Shown one piece after another: positions 30,492 to 39,556 of a DNA stretch of 64,000 nt. The notes below the pieces were generated by a model that ran no database searches, was not told the DNA's origin, and worked only from the letters and a program-made list of their open reading frames with translations. Position 1 is the stretch's first letter. Each line of letters begins with the position of its first letter. Source of the stretch: Gordonia iterans (lineage in GTDB: Bacteria; Actinomycetota; Actinomycetes; Mycobacteriales; Mycobacteriaceae); assembly GCF_002993285.1 (NCBI RefSeq), contig NZ_CP027433.1:3658001-3722000 (forward strand), given 5' to 3'. Both the position numbers and the translations under genes were made by a program.

Positions 30492-31748
30492 TCAGTTCTT
30501 GTACTTGGTCGGATGCACGCCCATCAGCCACGCCAACTGGGTCGCCAGCGGGTTCAAGTTCAGCGTGTCCGGCATCTTCTTCGCCGTGTTGTCCCACGGC
30601 TGCTTGTACTCCGGATTGCTGAGCGCGGCCCGGTTGGCACTGCGCACACCCGTGGGGTTGCCGACCGGCACCGCACAACTCGCGTCCCGGTTGAACGGGA
30701 AGTCGTCGTAGTTGATGTCGAAGTCCGGATTCTTCCGCTTCATCTCGTCGATGATCTTCTTGGTGCCCTCGTAGCCCCGGGTACACGTCGGCGGATTGTT
30801 GGTCTCGAGCACGATGCCGAAGTGGATCTGCCCGTCGCCCGGAGCCGCCGAGTGGCTGCCCGCCGAGAGCGCCGACAGCATGGCCAGCGTGGCGCCGGTG
30901 GAGAACGTCGCCGGCTCCACCGTATGCATGGTCTCGCCCAGCAGCCGGACCAGCTTGCCGGTGTCGCCCCCGTGCTTCTGCAGGAACGACGACAACTGCG
31001 ATGCCGTGAGCGGCGCGTTGGTGAGGATCCGGCGCACGTCCGGATCCGACGACGCCAGCTGCGCGGTCACCAGCTCCAGACCGTGGGACCAGGCCAGGAT
31101 CTGATCGGATTGGTCGGCCTGGGTCGACAGCACCACGTTCGAGTTCTGGATCAGGCTGATGGTCTCACCGAGGTTGTCGTAGCCGGCCTCGGTCAGATTG
31201 ATGAGCGAATCGACCAGCCGGTCCATGCTCTCGGCCCGGCCGTTGAACGCCAGACCCAGCTCGTGCACCACGGTGGTCAGGTCCTCGACCGGGACCGACT
31301 CGGTCAGCGTGATCGTGTCGGTCATGACGTCCTGCAGCACCGGCGGCAGCTCGTACTTGCGGATCACGTCGTTCTTCTTCAAGTACGGTCCGTCGCCGTT
31401 CGGCGGGCGCAGGTCGATGTACTGCTCGCCGACCGCCGAACGGTTGGCGACGACGGCGACCGCCGAGGCCGGAACGTCGGGTGCGCGCGAATCCATCAGC
31501 AGTTCGACGTTCACGCCGTCGTCGGTGAGCGTCAGCTTGCCCACGCGGCCGACCGGAACGCCGCGATAGGTCACCTGCGCGTTGGTGAAGATGCCGCCGC
31601 TGCTGTCGCCCATCTCGACCGTCACCGGGTACTGGCCGATGCCGGCCAGCTTGTCCAGGCGGGCGTAGTTGGCCCCGACGAAGATGATGGCGAGCACGCC
31701 GATCACCGCGAACACGATCAGCTGGATCTTGACGAGTTTAGTGACCAT
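30492..31748 (-). CDS. mceF: Mce family protein MceF
   Basis: 418 aa. N-terminal membrane anchor (7-26), MCE domain about 38-120 (VTVEMGDSSGGIFTNAQVTYRGVPVGRVGKL), then a long helical region. It is the last of six mce genes; by position and the start MVTKLVKIQLIVF it is the F member. The ATG overlaps mceE by 11 bases. With MceA-E it should build the periplasm-spanning hexameric tunnel for lipid uptake. Confidence 0.9.
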   Translation of the reverse strand: MVTKLVKIQLIVFAVIGVLAIIFVGANYARLDKLAGIGQYPVTVEMGDSSGGIFTNAQVTYRGVPVGRVGKLTLTDDGVNVELLMDSRAPDVPASAVAVVANRSAVGEQYIDLRPPNGDGPYLKKNDVIRKYELPPVLQDVMTDTITLTESVPVEDLTTVVHELGLAFNGRAESMDRLVDSLINLTEAGYDNLGETISLIQNSNVVLSTQADQSDQILAWSHGLELVTAQLASSDPDVRRILTNAPLTASQLSSFLQKHGGDTGKLVRLLGETMHTVEPATFSTGATLAMLSALSAGSHSAAPGDGQIHFGIVLETNNPPTCTRGYEGTKKIIDEMKRKNPDFDINYDDFPFNRDASCAVPVGNPTGVRSANRAALSNPEYKQPWDNTAKKMPDTLNLNPLATQLAWLMGVHPTKYKN

Positions 31749-33111
31749 CGGTGCCTCCGAGGAGCGCGATCGGGCCGTCCAGGTAGTTCACGTCGGCCGA
31801 GCTCGGGTTGCGGCCGGGCTTGTTCTGCGTGCTGCTGGTCGTCGGCTTCTTCTTCGTCGTCGACCGGCTCGACGGGTTGCGGGCGGCGGGCGGCGGCACC
31901 GGGTTCATCGGATACAGCCCGCCCGACGGCGGAGTGTTGGGCCCGAGCCGCGAATTCGGGGCCGGCGGCAGCAGGGAGATGGTCGGCCAGCCCCAACGGG
32001 GGCCGTTCCCGTTGATGTACGGGTTGTTGCGATCGACCTTCGGCGGATTCACCGACGGTGCCTGGTACCGCGGAGTTCCCTGACCCACGCCGAGCGCTTC
32101 GAGCTGGTTCAGCAGTCGCAGGTCGACGTTGAGGAACAAGTTGGTCGAGTCGCCCTGCACCGCGGGCAGGATGTCGTCCGGGAAGGGATGAGTCAGCATC
32201 AGCGGTGCGGCGGTGATCGCATCGTCGGCGGCCTTCGCGAGCTGCGTCAGGATCGGCGCCAGCGCCTTCAGGTCGGTGATGATCGCCTTGTGGGCTTTGC
32301 CGAGCACCGCGGTACCCGCCTGCCCCAGCTCGTCGAGCTTCACCAACAGGTCGACCAGCTGCGGGCGCTGCTCCTCCAGCACCGCGATGCCGGCCGGCAG
32401 CTCGTCGAGAATCCGCTCGATCTGCGCGGTCTGGTTGGACGCCCGATCGGACAGCACCGAGATGCCGTCGATCGCGTTGACGATGTCGTCACGCTGCTTG
32501 TTCAGTCCGCGGATCAGCTTCTCCGCGTTGATCAGCAGCTCGCGGGTCTGCTTGTTGCCCTCTTCGCCGCCCATCGACTGGTTCAGCGCGGTGACGATCG
32601 GCGAGAGTTGGGCGATGCCGCCGCCGTTCAGCAGCAGCGACAGCGCGCCGAGGAGCTCCTCGATGTCGGTGGTCGTCTTGGTGCGGCTGACGCCGATCGG
32701 CACGGCCGGATTCTGGCGCGGGTCGTCAGCCGTGCCCTCCGGTTCGCTGAGCGCGACGAACTTCTCACCGAGCAGGTTGGTCTGCTGCACCGCGGCACGC
32801 GCCTGATCCGACAGGTTCACGACGTTCTGCACCTTGACCGTGACGAGCGCGGTCCACTCCCCGTCGGGCACCTCGATCTTGGTGACGCGACCCACGGGGA
32901 TGCCGTTCTTCTTCACCACCGACTGCGGGACCAGATCCAGGATGTTCTCGAACTCGATCTTGTACTCGCGCGGGTTGTCGCCCAGCGAGACGCCGCCCGG
33001 GAGCGGCATCTCCTGCACGTTGACACCGCACGCCGACACGCCGAAGATCATCGCGGCCATCGCCGCGCCGAGTCCCACAGCCTTGAGACGGTTGCTCTTA
33101 CCGAACTTCAT
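31738..33111 (-). CDS. mceE: Mce family lipoprotein MceE
   Basis: 457 aa from the ATG at 33111, overlapping the mceD stop by one base; the longer frame upstream is mceD shadow. The signal peptide ends in the lipobox VSAC (Cys near 29), the hallmark of the E subunit (LprK type). The MCE domain lies about 50-130 and is followed by helical segments. The C-terminus is a Pro/Ser/Thr/Lys-rich tail. Confidence 0.92.
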   Translation of the reverse strand: MKFGKSNRLKAVGLGAAMAAMIFGVSACGVNVQEMPLPGGVSLGDNPREYKIEFENILDLVPQSVVKKNGIPVGRVTKIEVPDGEWTALVTVKVQNVVNLSDQARAAVQQTNLLGEKFVALSEPEGTADDPRQNPAVPIGVSRTKTTTDIEELLGALSLLLNGGGIAQLSPIVTALNQSMGGEEGNKQTRELLINAEKLIRGLNKQRDDIVNAIDGISVLSDRASNQTAQIERILDELPAGIAVLEEQRPQLVDLLVKLDELGQAGTAVLGKAHKAIITDLKALAPILTQLAKAADDAITAAPLMLTHPFPDDILPAVQGDSTNLFLNVDLRLLNQLEALGVGQGTPRYQAPSVNPPKVDRNNPYINGNGPRWGWPTISLLPPAPNSRLGPNTPPSGGLYPMNPVPPPAARNPSSRSTTKKKPTTSSTQNKPGRNPSSADVNYLDGPIALLGGTDGH

Positions 33112-34367
33112 CAGTTCCCTCCCGGCAGCTTCGGATCGGGGTTGCCCGGTCGCGAGCCCGGCGGCTGGATGCGCTGGAGCTTGTAGTTGCTCATGATGCC
33201 GAACGGCAGGATCGGGAGGATCGGCTCGAGCACGTCGTCCTGGATCTGCTCGCCGATCTCCTCGCAGTGCGAGACCAGCGGCTTCATCTTCCGGCTGAAC
33301 TCCATGGCGAGCGGATTGCCGGGCATCAGCTTGCCCAGGTCGAGAAGGCGGCACTGTGCCCCGATGGGGTCCTGCAAATCGAGGATGTTGACGCGCATGG
33401 CGACCGTGCCCGACTCGGCGTCGTACGCGTTGATCAGGTTGCTGATCGTGGTCGGCAGCACGGTGAAGATCTCCAGGAGGTCCTCGCGGTTGTCGTAGAG
33501 CGCCTGCGCGGTCGGCTGCAGATCCCGGATCGCCTTGCCCAGCTTGGCCTCGTTGTCGGCCAGGAAGCCGGCGACGTCGCCGAGCGCATACGAGAGCGTG
33601 TTCAGCGCCTTGCCGAGCTGGTTCCGCTCACCGGCCAGGAAGCTGTTGAACTGCGCCATCTGCGAGTTGAACAGGCGCACCTGCGAATCGCTCTCCTTGA
33701 GCGCTCCGACGAACACGTCGAGGTCCTTGACCGTCGAGAACAGGTCGCCCCGGGAGTTCGACAGCCGGGACGCCGCCTTCGACAGGTTCTCGATGGCGCT
33801 GCCGAGCTTCTCGCCGTTGCCCTCCAGCGCGGTGGCGCCGGCGCTCACGAACTCGCTCAGCGCGCCCTTCTGGTTCACCTCGTCGTCGCCCGGGCCGAGC
33901 GACTTCGAGAGCTTCTGCAGGTTGGCGTAGATCCCGTCGATCTCGACCGGGACCGCGGTGCGGTCCATCGGGATGTTCACGTTGTTCCCCGCGGCGGCGC
34001 CGCCGCTGTAGGCCGGCAGCAGCTGCACGTAGCGGTCGGCCACCAGAGACGGGATCACCTGGACGGCCTGCACGTCGGCCGGCAGGGTGACCCCGTGGCG
34101 CACGTCCATCTCCACCAGGACCGTCTCGCCCTGCGGCGTCACCTTGGTGATCTTGCCGACGTCCACGCCGAGCACCCGCACGTTGGAGCCCTCGTAGAGC
34201 CCCACCGCGCTGGAGAAGGTGGCCCGCACCTTGGTCGAGTTCAGGTAGCCGAAGGCCCACCAGCCGATGATGCCGACGATCACCGCCACCACCGCGACCA
34301 GCGCGATGATCTTGTTGTTCCTGGGCGTGAAGAAGGTGTTCTCCACGTTCGCGTCCGGTGTGCTCAT
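33111..34367 (-). CDS. mceD: Mce family protein MceD
   Basis: 418 aa. Membrane anchor about 20-42 (IIALVAVVAVIVGIIGWWAF), MCE domain about 48-130 (VRATFSSAVGLYEGSNVRVL), long helical barrel region, Pro-rich end. The ATG overlaps the mceC stop by one base. Fourth mce gene of the operon. Confidence 0.92.
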   Translation of the reverse strand: MSTPDANVENTFFTPRNNKIIALVAVVAVIVGIIGWWAFGYLNSTKVRATFSSAVGLYEGSNVRVLGVDVGKITKVTPQGETVLVEMDVRHGVTLPADVQAVQVIPSLVADRYVQLLPAYSGGAAAGNNVNIPMDRTAVPVEIDGIYANLQKLSKSLGPGDDEVNQKGALSEFVSAGATALEGNGEKLGSAIENLSKAASRLSNSRGDLFSTVKDLDVFVGALKESDSQVRLFNSQMAQFNSFLAGERNQLGKALNTLSYALGDVAGFLADNEAKLGKAIRDLQPTAQALYDNREDLLEIFTVLPTTISNLINAYDAESGTVAMRVNILDLQDPIGAQCRLLDLGKLMPGNPLAMEFSRKMKPLVSHCEEIGEQIQDDVLEPILPILPFGIMSNYKLQRIQPPGSRPGNPDPKLPGGN

Positions 34368-35443
34368 CAGCTACCCGTCCCCCCATTCGTGAGGTTCTTG
34401 CGCATGTTCGGCGGGCGATGGGTGTTCTGCGCCGGAAGGGCCGGCGGCAGCAGGTTGGTCACCGTCGCCTCGAACCACCGTCCGTTGCCCAGCACGTTGG
34501 CGTACAGGCGGTAGAACGGTGCGAGATTCTGGATCGACGACCGCAGGTTCGCATTCTGCGAGGTCAGCAGGGTGGTCACGCCCTCGAGGGACTTGAGCAC
34601 CGGGCCGATCTGCTTCTCGTTGTCGCGCACGATTCCGGTCAGCGCCTTGCTGAGCGCCTCGGTGCTCTTGAGCAGCGACGAGATGGCCTGCTGGCGGTTG
34701 TTGAGCTCCTGCAGCAGCACACCCGCGCCGGCGATCAACCGGGTGAACTCCTCGTTGCGGTCGGCCAGGATCTTGGCCGACGAGCGCGTCGCCTTCAGCA
34801 GTCGCTCCACCTCGGCGTCTCGACTCGCGATGGTCTGCGACAGCCGGGAGATGCCGTCCAGCGCCGGACCGACGTCCTTGGCCGAGGCCCGGAAGACGTC
34901 GGACAGCTTGCCGAGCGCCTCGGCCACCTGATCTGTGTCGACGTTCTCGATCTGGTCGGCGGCGTCGGAGAACGCCTCGACGACGTCGTACGGGGCGACG
35001 GTGTCGGTGAGGACCTCGCGCGGATCGGCCCGCTTGGTGCCCATCGGGTTGAGCGCGATGTACTTCTGGCCGAGCACCGTCTTGATCTGAATGGTCGCCT
35101 GCGTCTTGTCGCCGATCCAGGTGTTCGCCACCCGCATCCGCATCAGGACCCGGTCGCCGTCGAGGTCCACCGCCGTGACCTCGCCGACCTTGACGCCCGC
35201 GACGCGGACCTCGTTGCCGGGCTTCACGCCGGCGGCCTCGTCGAACTGGACCGTGTACTGCGGGCTGGCGCCCACCAGCGGCAGATCCTTGAGATAGAAC
35301 GACGACAGCGTCAGCATGATCAGGACCGTGACGCCCAGGATGCCGATGCTGCGGGGCTTGCGCTGACCCGCGAACCGGCGGGACTTCTTCGGCGGCAGCT
35401 TGGTGACGTCGATGTCGGCCGCGTTCTTCTGCTGGTCGGACAT
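34367..35443 (-). CDS. mceC: Mce family protein MceC
   Basis: 358 aa from the ATG at 35443, with GGAGGGG just upstream; the frame extending to 35608 lies inside mceB. A Lys/Arg-rich cytoplasmic start, an anchor near 33-50 and an MCE domain about 57-135 (YTVQFDEAAGVKPGNEVRVA). Helical heptad-rich remainder. Two bases separate it from mceB. Confidence 0.92.
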   Translation of the reverse strand: MSDQQKNAADIDVTKLPPKKSRRFAGQRKPRSIGILGVTVLIMLTLSSFYLKDLPLVGASPQYTVQFDEAAGVKPGNEVRVAGVKVGEVTAVDLDGDRVLMRMRVANTWIGDKTQATIQIKTVLGQKYIALNPMGTKRADPREVLTDTVAPYDVVEAFSDAADQIENVDTDQVAEALGKLSDVFRASAKDVGPALDGISRLSQTIASRDAEVERLLKATRSSAKILADRNEEFTRLIAGAGVLLQELNNRQQAISSLLKSTEALSKALTGIVRDNEKQIGPVLKSLEGVTTLLTSQNANLRSSIQNLAPFYRLYANVLGNGRWFEATVTNLLPPALPAQNTHRPPNMRKNLTNGGTGS

Positions 35444-35445
35444 GC

Positions 35446-36555
35446 TCACCCCTCCCCGTTGATCTTGCCGTCGGCCCAGCAGCGTGTGGCCATGCTGGTG
35501 TAGAGGACGTGGTTGATGTCCGGCAGCGGCACCAGCGGCTGGCTCAGCAGCCTCGACTTCCCGTTGCCCGCGGTGATGTCCAGGCCGCACAGGTAGAACT
35601 GGAACCACGAACCGAAGGTGGCCGAGCGGCCCAGCTTCTCCAGCTTGACCGGGAGGTTCTTCAGCACGTCCTCCACGTCGCCCTGCCGCGCGTTGATCTT
35701 GTCGCTGGTGGCCTTGAGACCGGCCAGCGAGGCCTGGATCGACGGGCGGGTCTGACTCAGGATGGAGCCGGTGAGCGAGGTCAGGTTCGACACCGAGCTG
35801 ATCGCCGAGCCCACCGAACCGCGCTGAGCGGCCAGGCCGGTCACCAGCTTCTCGGTGTTCACCAGCAGATCGGTCAGCTGGTCGTCGTTCTTGTTCACCG
35901 TGTCCAGCACCTTGGTGAGGTTGGTGATCATCTCGCCGATCACCTTGTCCTTGTCGGCGATGGTGTTGGTCAGTTCGGCGGTCTGATTGATCAGCGAGCC
36001 GATGGTGGCGCCCATGTCGACGCCGTCGCCCTGCTGGAACACGGCGATCACCGTCTCGGCGAGCTTGTTCATGTCGTCGGGGGTGATCTGCTTGAACAGC
36101 GGCCGGAAGCCGTTGAACAGCTCTGTGAGGTTCACCGCGGGGAACGTGCTGCTCACCTTGCGGTCCTCGTGGTACCGGAACGTGTAGCCCGGGCCGACCG
36201 TCTCGGCGGCGTCGCCGGGCCCCTTCTCCAGTGCCACGTACCGCAGACCGGCCAGGTTGCGGTACCGGATGTAGATCCGGGTGCTCTTGGGCAGCGTGCT
36301 GCGGTTGACGTCGAACGCCACTTCGGCGCGGTTCTGTTCGACGATGTTCACGCTCTGGACCTGACCGACGCGCACGCCGGCGATCCGGACGTCGTCTCCG
36401 GGGTTCAGCATGGCGGCGTCGGTGAAGATCGCCTTGTAGCTGTTCTTGCCCGACGCGCCCGCATTGGCGATCAACAGCGCCAGCACCGTCGTCGCCAGGA
36501 TCGTCACCACAGCGAAGACGATCAGCTTGATCAGCGGAGACCAGACACCCCTCAT
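35446..36555 (-). CDS. mceB: Mce family protein MceB
   Basis: 369 aa. Anchor 9-30, MCE domain about 38-115 (YKAIFTDAAMLNPGDDVRIA), helical region, and a C-terminal segment with two Cys (YLCGLD, TRCWADG) typical of the B subunit. The ATG overlaps the mceA stop by four bases. Confidence 0.92.
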   Translation of the reverse strand: MRGVWSPLIKLIVFAVVTILATTVLALLIANAGASGKNSYKAIFTDAAMLNPGDDVRIAGVRVGQVQSVNIVEQNRAEVAFDVNRSTLPKSTRIYIRYRNLAGLRYVALEKGPGDAAETVGPGYTFRYHEDRKVSSTFPAVNLTELFNGFRPLFKQITPDDMNKLAETVIAVFQQGDGVDMGATIGSLINQTAELTNTIADKDKVIGEMITNLTKVLDTVNKNDDQLTDLLVNTEKLVTGLAAQRGSVGSAISSVSNLTSLTGSILSQTRPSIQASLAGLKATSDKINARQGDVEDVLKNLPVKLEKLGRSATFGSWFQFYLCGLDITAGNGKSRLLSQPLVPLPDINHVLYTSMATRCWADGKINGEG

Positions 36556-37868
36556 TTGATCGTCACCTGCGCTCCCTGCAGTGCGGTGCCGCCGATGTAG
36601 GTGGTCCAGCCCGGCACGTCCGCCGGGTTCTGACCGCTGTCGGCGCCGTAGATCAGCTTCATCTGAGTCATGTAGTCGCTCTCCATGCCCTTGCCGGCGG
36701 GCATTCCCGCGAACTGCGGCTGCGGCAGATTCGGCCAGGTCTTCGGACCGGCGTTACGCGACGGCGGCTGGTACGAGCCGTCCGGGACGCTGCCGCCCGG
36801 GTACTGCGGGAACGGGCGGCCGTTGGTGGCCGGTTCGTAGCAGCGGGCCGGCGGATCGAGCCACCACATGCGGGGCTCGTCCTGGTTCGGCAGGTACCGG
36901 CCGCGCGGATTCACGAACTGCACGTTCACGTGGACTCCGGGATTCTCGGTGTCCTTGCCGACGATCGGCCCGACCTTCGGGATGATCGTGGCGAAGTTGT
37001 GGAACGTGCACTGGAACACCGGCGACTGGCGGGCCAGCTGCTTGAGCATGAACTCCGAGTCGACGAACACGTTCACCAGATTGCGCCGGTTCTTGTTCAG
37101 GAAGTTCGTGGTGTCGACCGCGGCCACGCCGAGTGTCGCGATGACGTTGCGGAGGTCGCCCTGGCGCTCCACCACGGTCCGGTTGGTCACGCGCAGGTTG
37201 TCGAGCGCGTCGATCACATCCGGCAGCGCATCGGAGTAGGTCTGCGAGAACGAGGCCAGACCGCGCAGGGTGCCCTGCAGCTCGGGCATGTTCGCGTTGA
37301 CCCGGGAAAAGATGGTGTTGAGCTGCTCGATGGTCTTGTTCAGCTCCTTGCCACGGCCTCCGATGGCGGCGTTCACCGAGGTGAGCGTCGCGTTCAGGTC
37401 CTCGGGGGGAACGGCCTCCAGGATCGGCAGCAGTGCGTCGAACAGATCCTCGACCTCGGGGGCGTTGCCGCTCGCGTCGGTCTTGATGGTGCCGCCCTTG
37501 GCCAGGGTGCCGCCCTGCGGGTCGGCCGGGATCTCCAGCGAGACGAAGCGCTCGCCGAACAGGGTCTTCGGCAGGATACGGGCTGTGGTGTTGGCCGGCA
37601 GGTCGCCGGCCAGGTTCGGATCCAGTCCGAGCTCGACGTCGACCTTGCCTCCCTCGCGGACCGTGACGGCCTTGACCGTCCCGACCACCACGCCGCGCGC
37701 CTTGACGTCGGCCTTGGGCACCAGCGCGTTGCCCGCGTCGCCGGCCACCAGCGTCACCTTGGTGACGGTCTCGAAGGTGCCCCGGAAGATGAGGACCGAC
37801 GTGGCCAGCAACCCGAAGACGATGACGTAGAACACCAGGCCGAGCAGCCTGCGCTTGACTGTCTGCAT
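36552..37868 (-). CDS. mceA: Mce family protein MceA
   Basis: 438 aa. Anchor 7-28 (LLGLVFYVIVFGLLATSVLIF), MCE domain about 36-115, a helical region with the conserved FLNKNRRNLVNVF segment, then a Pro/Gly-rich C-terminal domain carrying a Cys (PPARCYEP). First of the six mce genes after the yrbE pair. Confidence 0.92.
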   Translation of the reverse strand: MQTVKRRLLGLVFYVIVFGLLATSVLIFRGTFETVTKVTLVAGDAGNALVPKADVKARGVVVGTVKAVTVREGGKVDVELGLDPNLAGDLPANTTARILPKTLFGERFVSLEIPADPQGGTLAKGGTIKTDASGNAPEVEDLFDALLPILEAVPPEDLNATLTSVNAAIGGRGKELNKTIEQLNTIFSRVNANMPELQGTLRGLASFSQTYSDALPDVIDALDNLRVTNRTVVERQGDLRNVIATLGVAAVDTTNFLNKNRRNLVNVFVDSEFMLKQLARQSPVFQCTFHNFATIIPKVGPIVGKDTENPGVHVNVQFVNPRGRYLPNQDEPRMWWLDPPARCYEPATNGRPFPQYPGGSVPDGSYQPPSRNAGPKTWPNLPQPQFAGMPAGKGMESDYMTQMKLIYGADSGQNPADVPGWTTYIGGTALQGAQVTIK

Positions 37869-37874
37869 CGCGCG

Positions 37875-38747
37875 TTAACCTCCGACCCGGACCGACGTCG
37901 ACGTGCCCCAGATGGCCAGACCGAGGAAGAAGTCCATCAGCGCGATCAGCACCAGCGCCGAACGCACCGCGTGTCCCACGGCCACACCCACGCCGGCCGG
38001 GCCCCCACTGGCGTAGTAGCCGTAGTAGCAGTGGACCAGGATGATCACGAAGGCGAAGACCAGCACTTTGCCGAACGACCAGAGGACGTCTTCTGGTGGC
38101 AGAAACAGGTTGAAGTAATGGTCGTACGAGCCCGTGGACTGGCCGTTGAAGGTCGTGTTGATCACCCGAGACGCCAGATAGGCGGCCATCAGGCCGAGCA
38201 CGTACAGCGGAATCACGGCGACGAAGCCGGCGATCACCCGCGTGGAGACCAGGAACGGGATCGAGGGCACCGCCATCACCTCGAGCGCATCGATCTCCTC
38301 GGAGATGCGCATGGCGCCGAGCTGCGCGGTGAAGCCGCAGCCCACCGTCGCACTGAGCGCGAGACCACCCACCAGGGGCGCGACCTCGCGCGTGTTGACG
38401 TAGGCGGACAGGAAGCCCGAAAGCGCCTCCGAACCGATCTGACTCAGGGCCGCGTAGCCCTGCATGCCGACCACCACGCCGGTGAAGCCCGACATCAGGA
38501 TCATCACGCCCACCGTGCCGCCGATGACGGCCATGCCGCCGGCGCCGAAGGCCACCTCGGCGAGGATGCGCATCACCTCGCGGGTGTAGTGCACCAGCGT
38601 GCGCGGAATCCATGCCAGCGTCCGTCCGTAGAAGGACATCTGTTCGCCGGCACCGTCGAGCAGCTTGAACGGACGACCGAGCTGCTTCCTGGCCTCGTAG
38701 ACCAGGTACTCGGGCCGGCTCTTGGCAATCGTCACACCACGGGTCAC
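37875..38747 (-). CDS. yrbEB: YrbEB permease (MlaE family)
   Basis: 290 aa, GTG start two bases after the yrbEA stop. Five or six hydrophobic segments and the MlaE signature region ISEEIDALEVMAVPSIPFLV, where the ATPase contacts the permease. With YrbEA it forms the inner-membrane permease heterodimer of the Mce importer. Confidence 0.93.
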   Translation of the reverse strand: MTRGVTIAKSRPEYLVYEARKQLGRPFKLLDGAGEQMSFYGRTLAWIPRTLVHYTREVMRILAEVAFGAGGMAVIGGTVGVMILMSGFTGVVVGMQGYAALSQIGSEALSGFLSAYVNTREVAPLVGGLALSATVGCGFTAQLGAMRISEEIDALEVMAVPSIPFLVSTRVIAGFVAVIPLYVLGLMAAYLASRVINTTFNGQSTGSYDHYFNLFLPPEDVLWSFGKVLVFAFVIILVHCYYGYYASGGPAGVGVAVGHAVRSALVLIALMDFFLGLAIWGTSTSVRVGG

Positions 38748-38749
38748 GG

Positions 38750-39556
38750 CTAACCTACCTTCGGCGGAACGATCTGGATGAAGACCGCTGTGATGATCAG
38801 GTTCGCGAAGAACAGCAATAGGAAGGTCACGACCACGGACTGGTTGACCGCCTCGCCGACGCCCTTCGGGCCGCCCTTCGGATGGAGTCCCTTGTAGGCC
38901 GCGACCACGCCGGCGATGATGCCGAAGATCGCCGCCTTGAAGGTCGAGACGTACAGGTCAGGCAACTGCGCCAGCGCACCGAACGACGCGAGGTAAGCAC
39001 CGGGGGTGCCGCCTTGCACGATCACGTTGAAGAAGTAGCCGCCGGCGATGCCGACGACGGCGACCAGGCCGTTGAGGAGCATGGCCACCAGAACCATGGC
39101 GAGCACCCTCGGGACCACCAGTCGCTGCACCGGGTTGATGCCCAGCACCTCCATGGCGTCGATCTCTTCGCGGATGGTGCGGGAGCCGAGGTCGGCGGCC
39201 ACCGCAGATCCGGCGGCTCCGGCCACCAGCAGCGACGTGACCAGGGGCGAACCCTGCTGCACGACGACGAGAACGCTCGCTGCGCCGGTGAACGACTCCG
39301 CGCCGAGTTGCTTGATCAGCGAGCCGGTCTGCAGCGACACGATCGCGCCGAACGGAATCGCGATGAGCGCCGTCGGCAGGATGGTGACACTGGCGATGAA
39401 CCAGGCCTGCTGAATGAACTCGCGCCACTGGAACGGGCGCACGAACAGCTGACGCGCGACGTCGACAAAGAGCTGCACCACATTGCCGGTCTGGGACAGT
39501 GCCCCGTCACCGGCCTTCTGCAGCCTTGCGACGCCACGCTGGGTGGCGGTCGTCAT
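38750..39556 (-). CDS. yrbEA: YrbEA permease (MlaE family)
   Basis: 268 aa. Conserved IREEIDAMEVLGINPVQRLV coupling segment and multiple hydrophobic helices. The ATG overlaps the mceG stop as ATGA, so ATPase and permease are translationally coupled. Confidence 0.93.
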   Translation of the reverse strand: MTTATQRGVARLQKAGDGALSQTGNVVQLFVDVARQLFVRPFQWREFIQQAWFIASVTILPTALIAIPFGAIVSLQTGSLIKQLGAESFTGAASVLVVVQQGSPLVTSLLVAGAAGSAVAADLGSRTIREEIDAMEVLGINPVQRLVVPRVLAMVLVAMLLNGLVAVVGIAGGYFFNVIVQGGTPGAYLASFGALAQLPDLYVSTFKAAIFGIIAGVVAAYKGLHPKGGPKGVGEAVNQSVVVTFLLLFFANLIITAVFIQIVPPKVG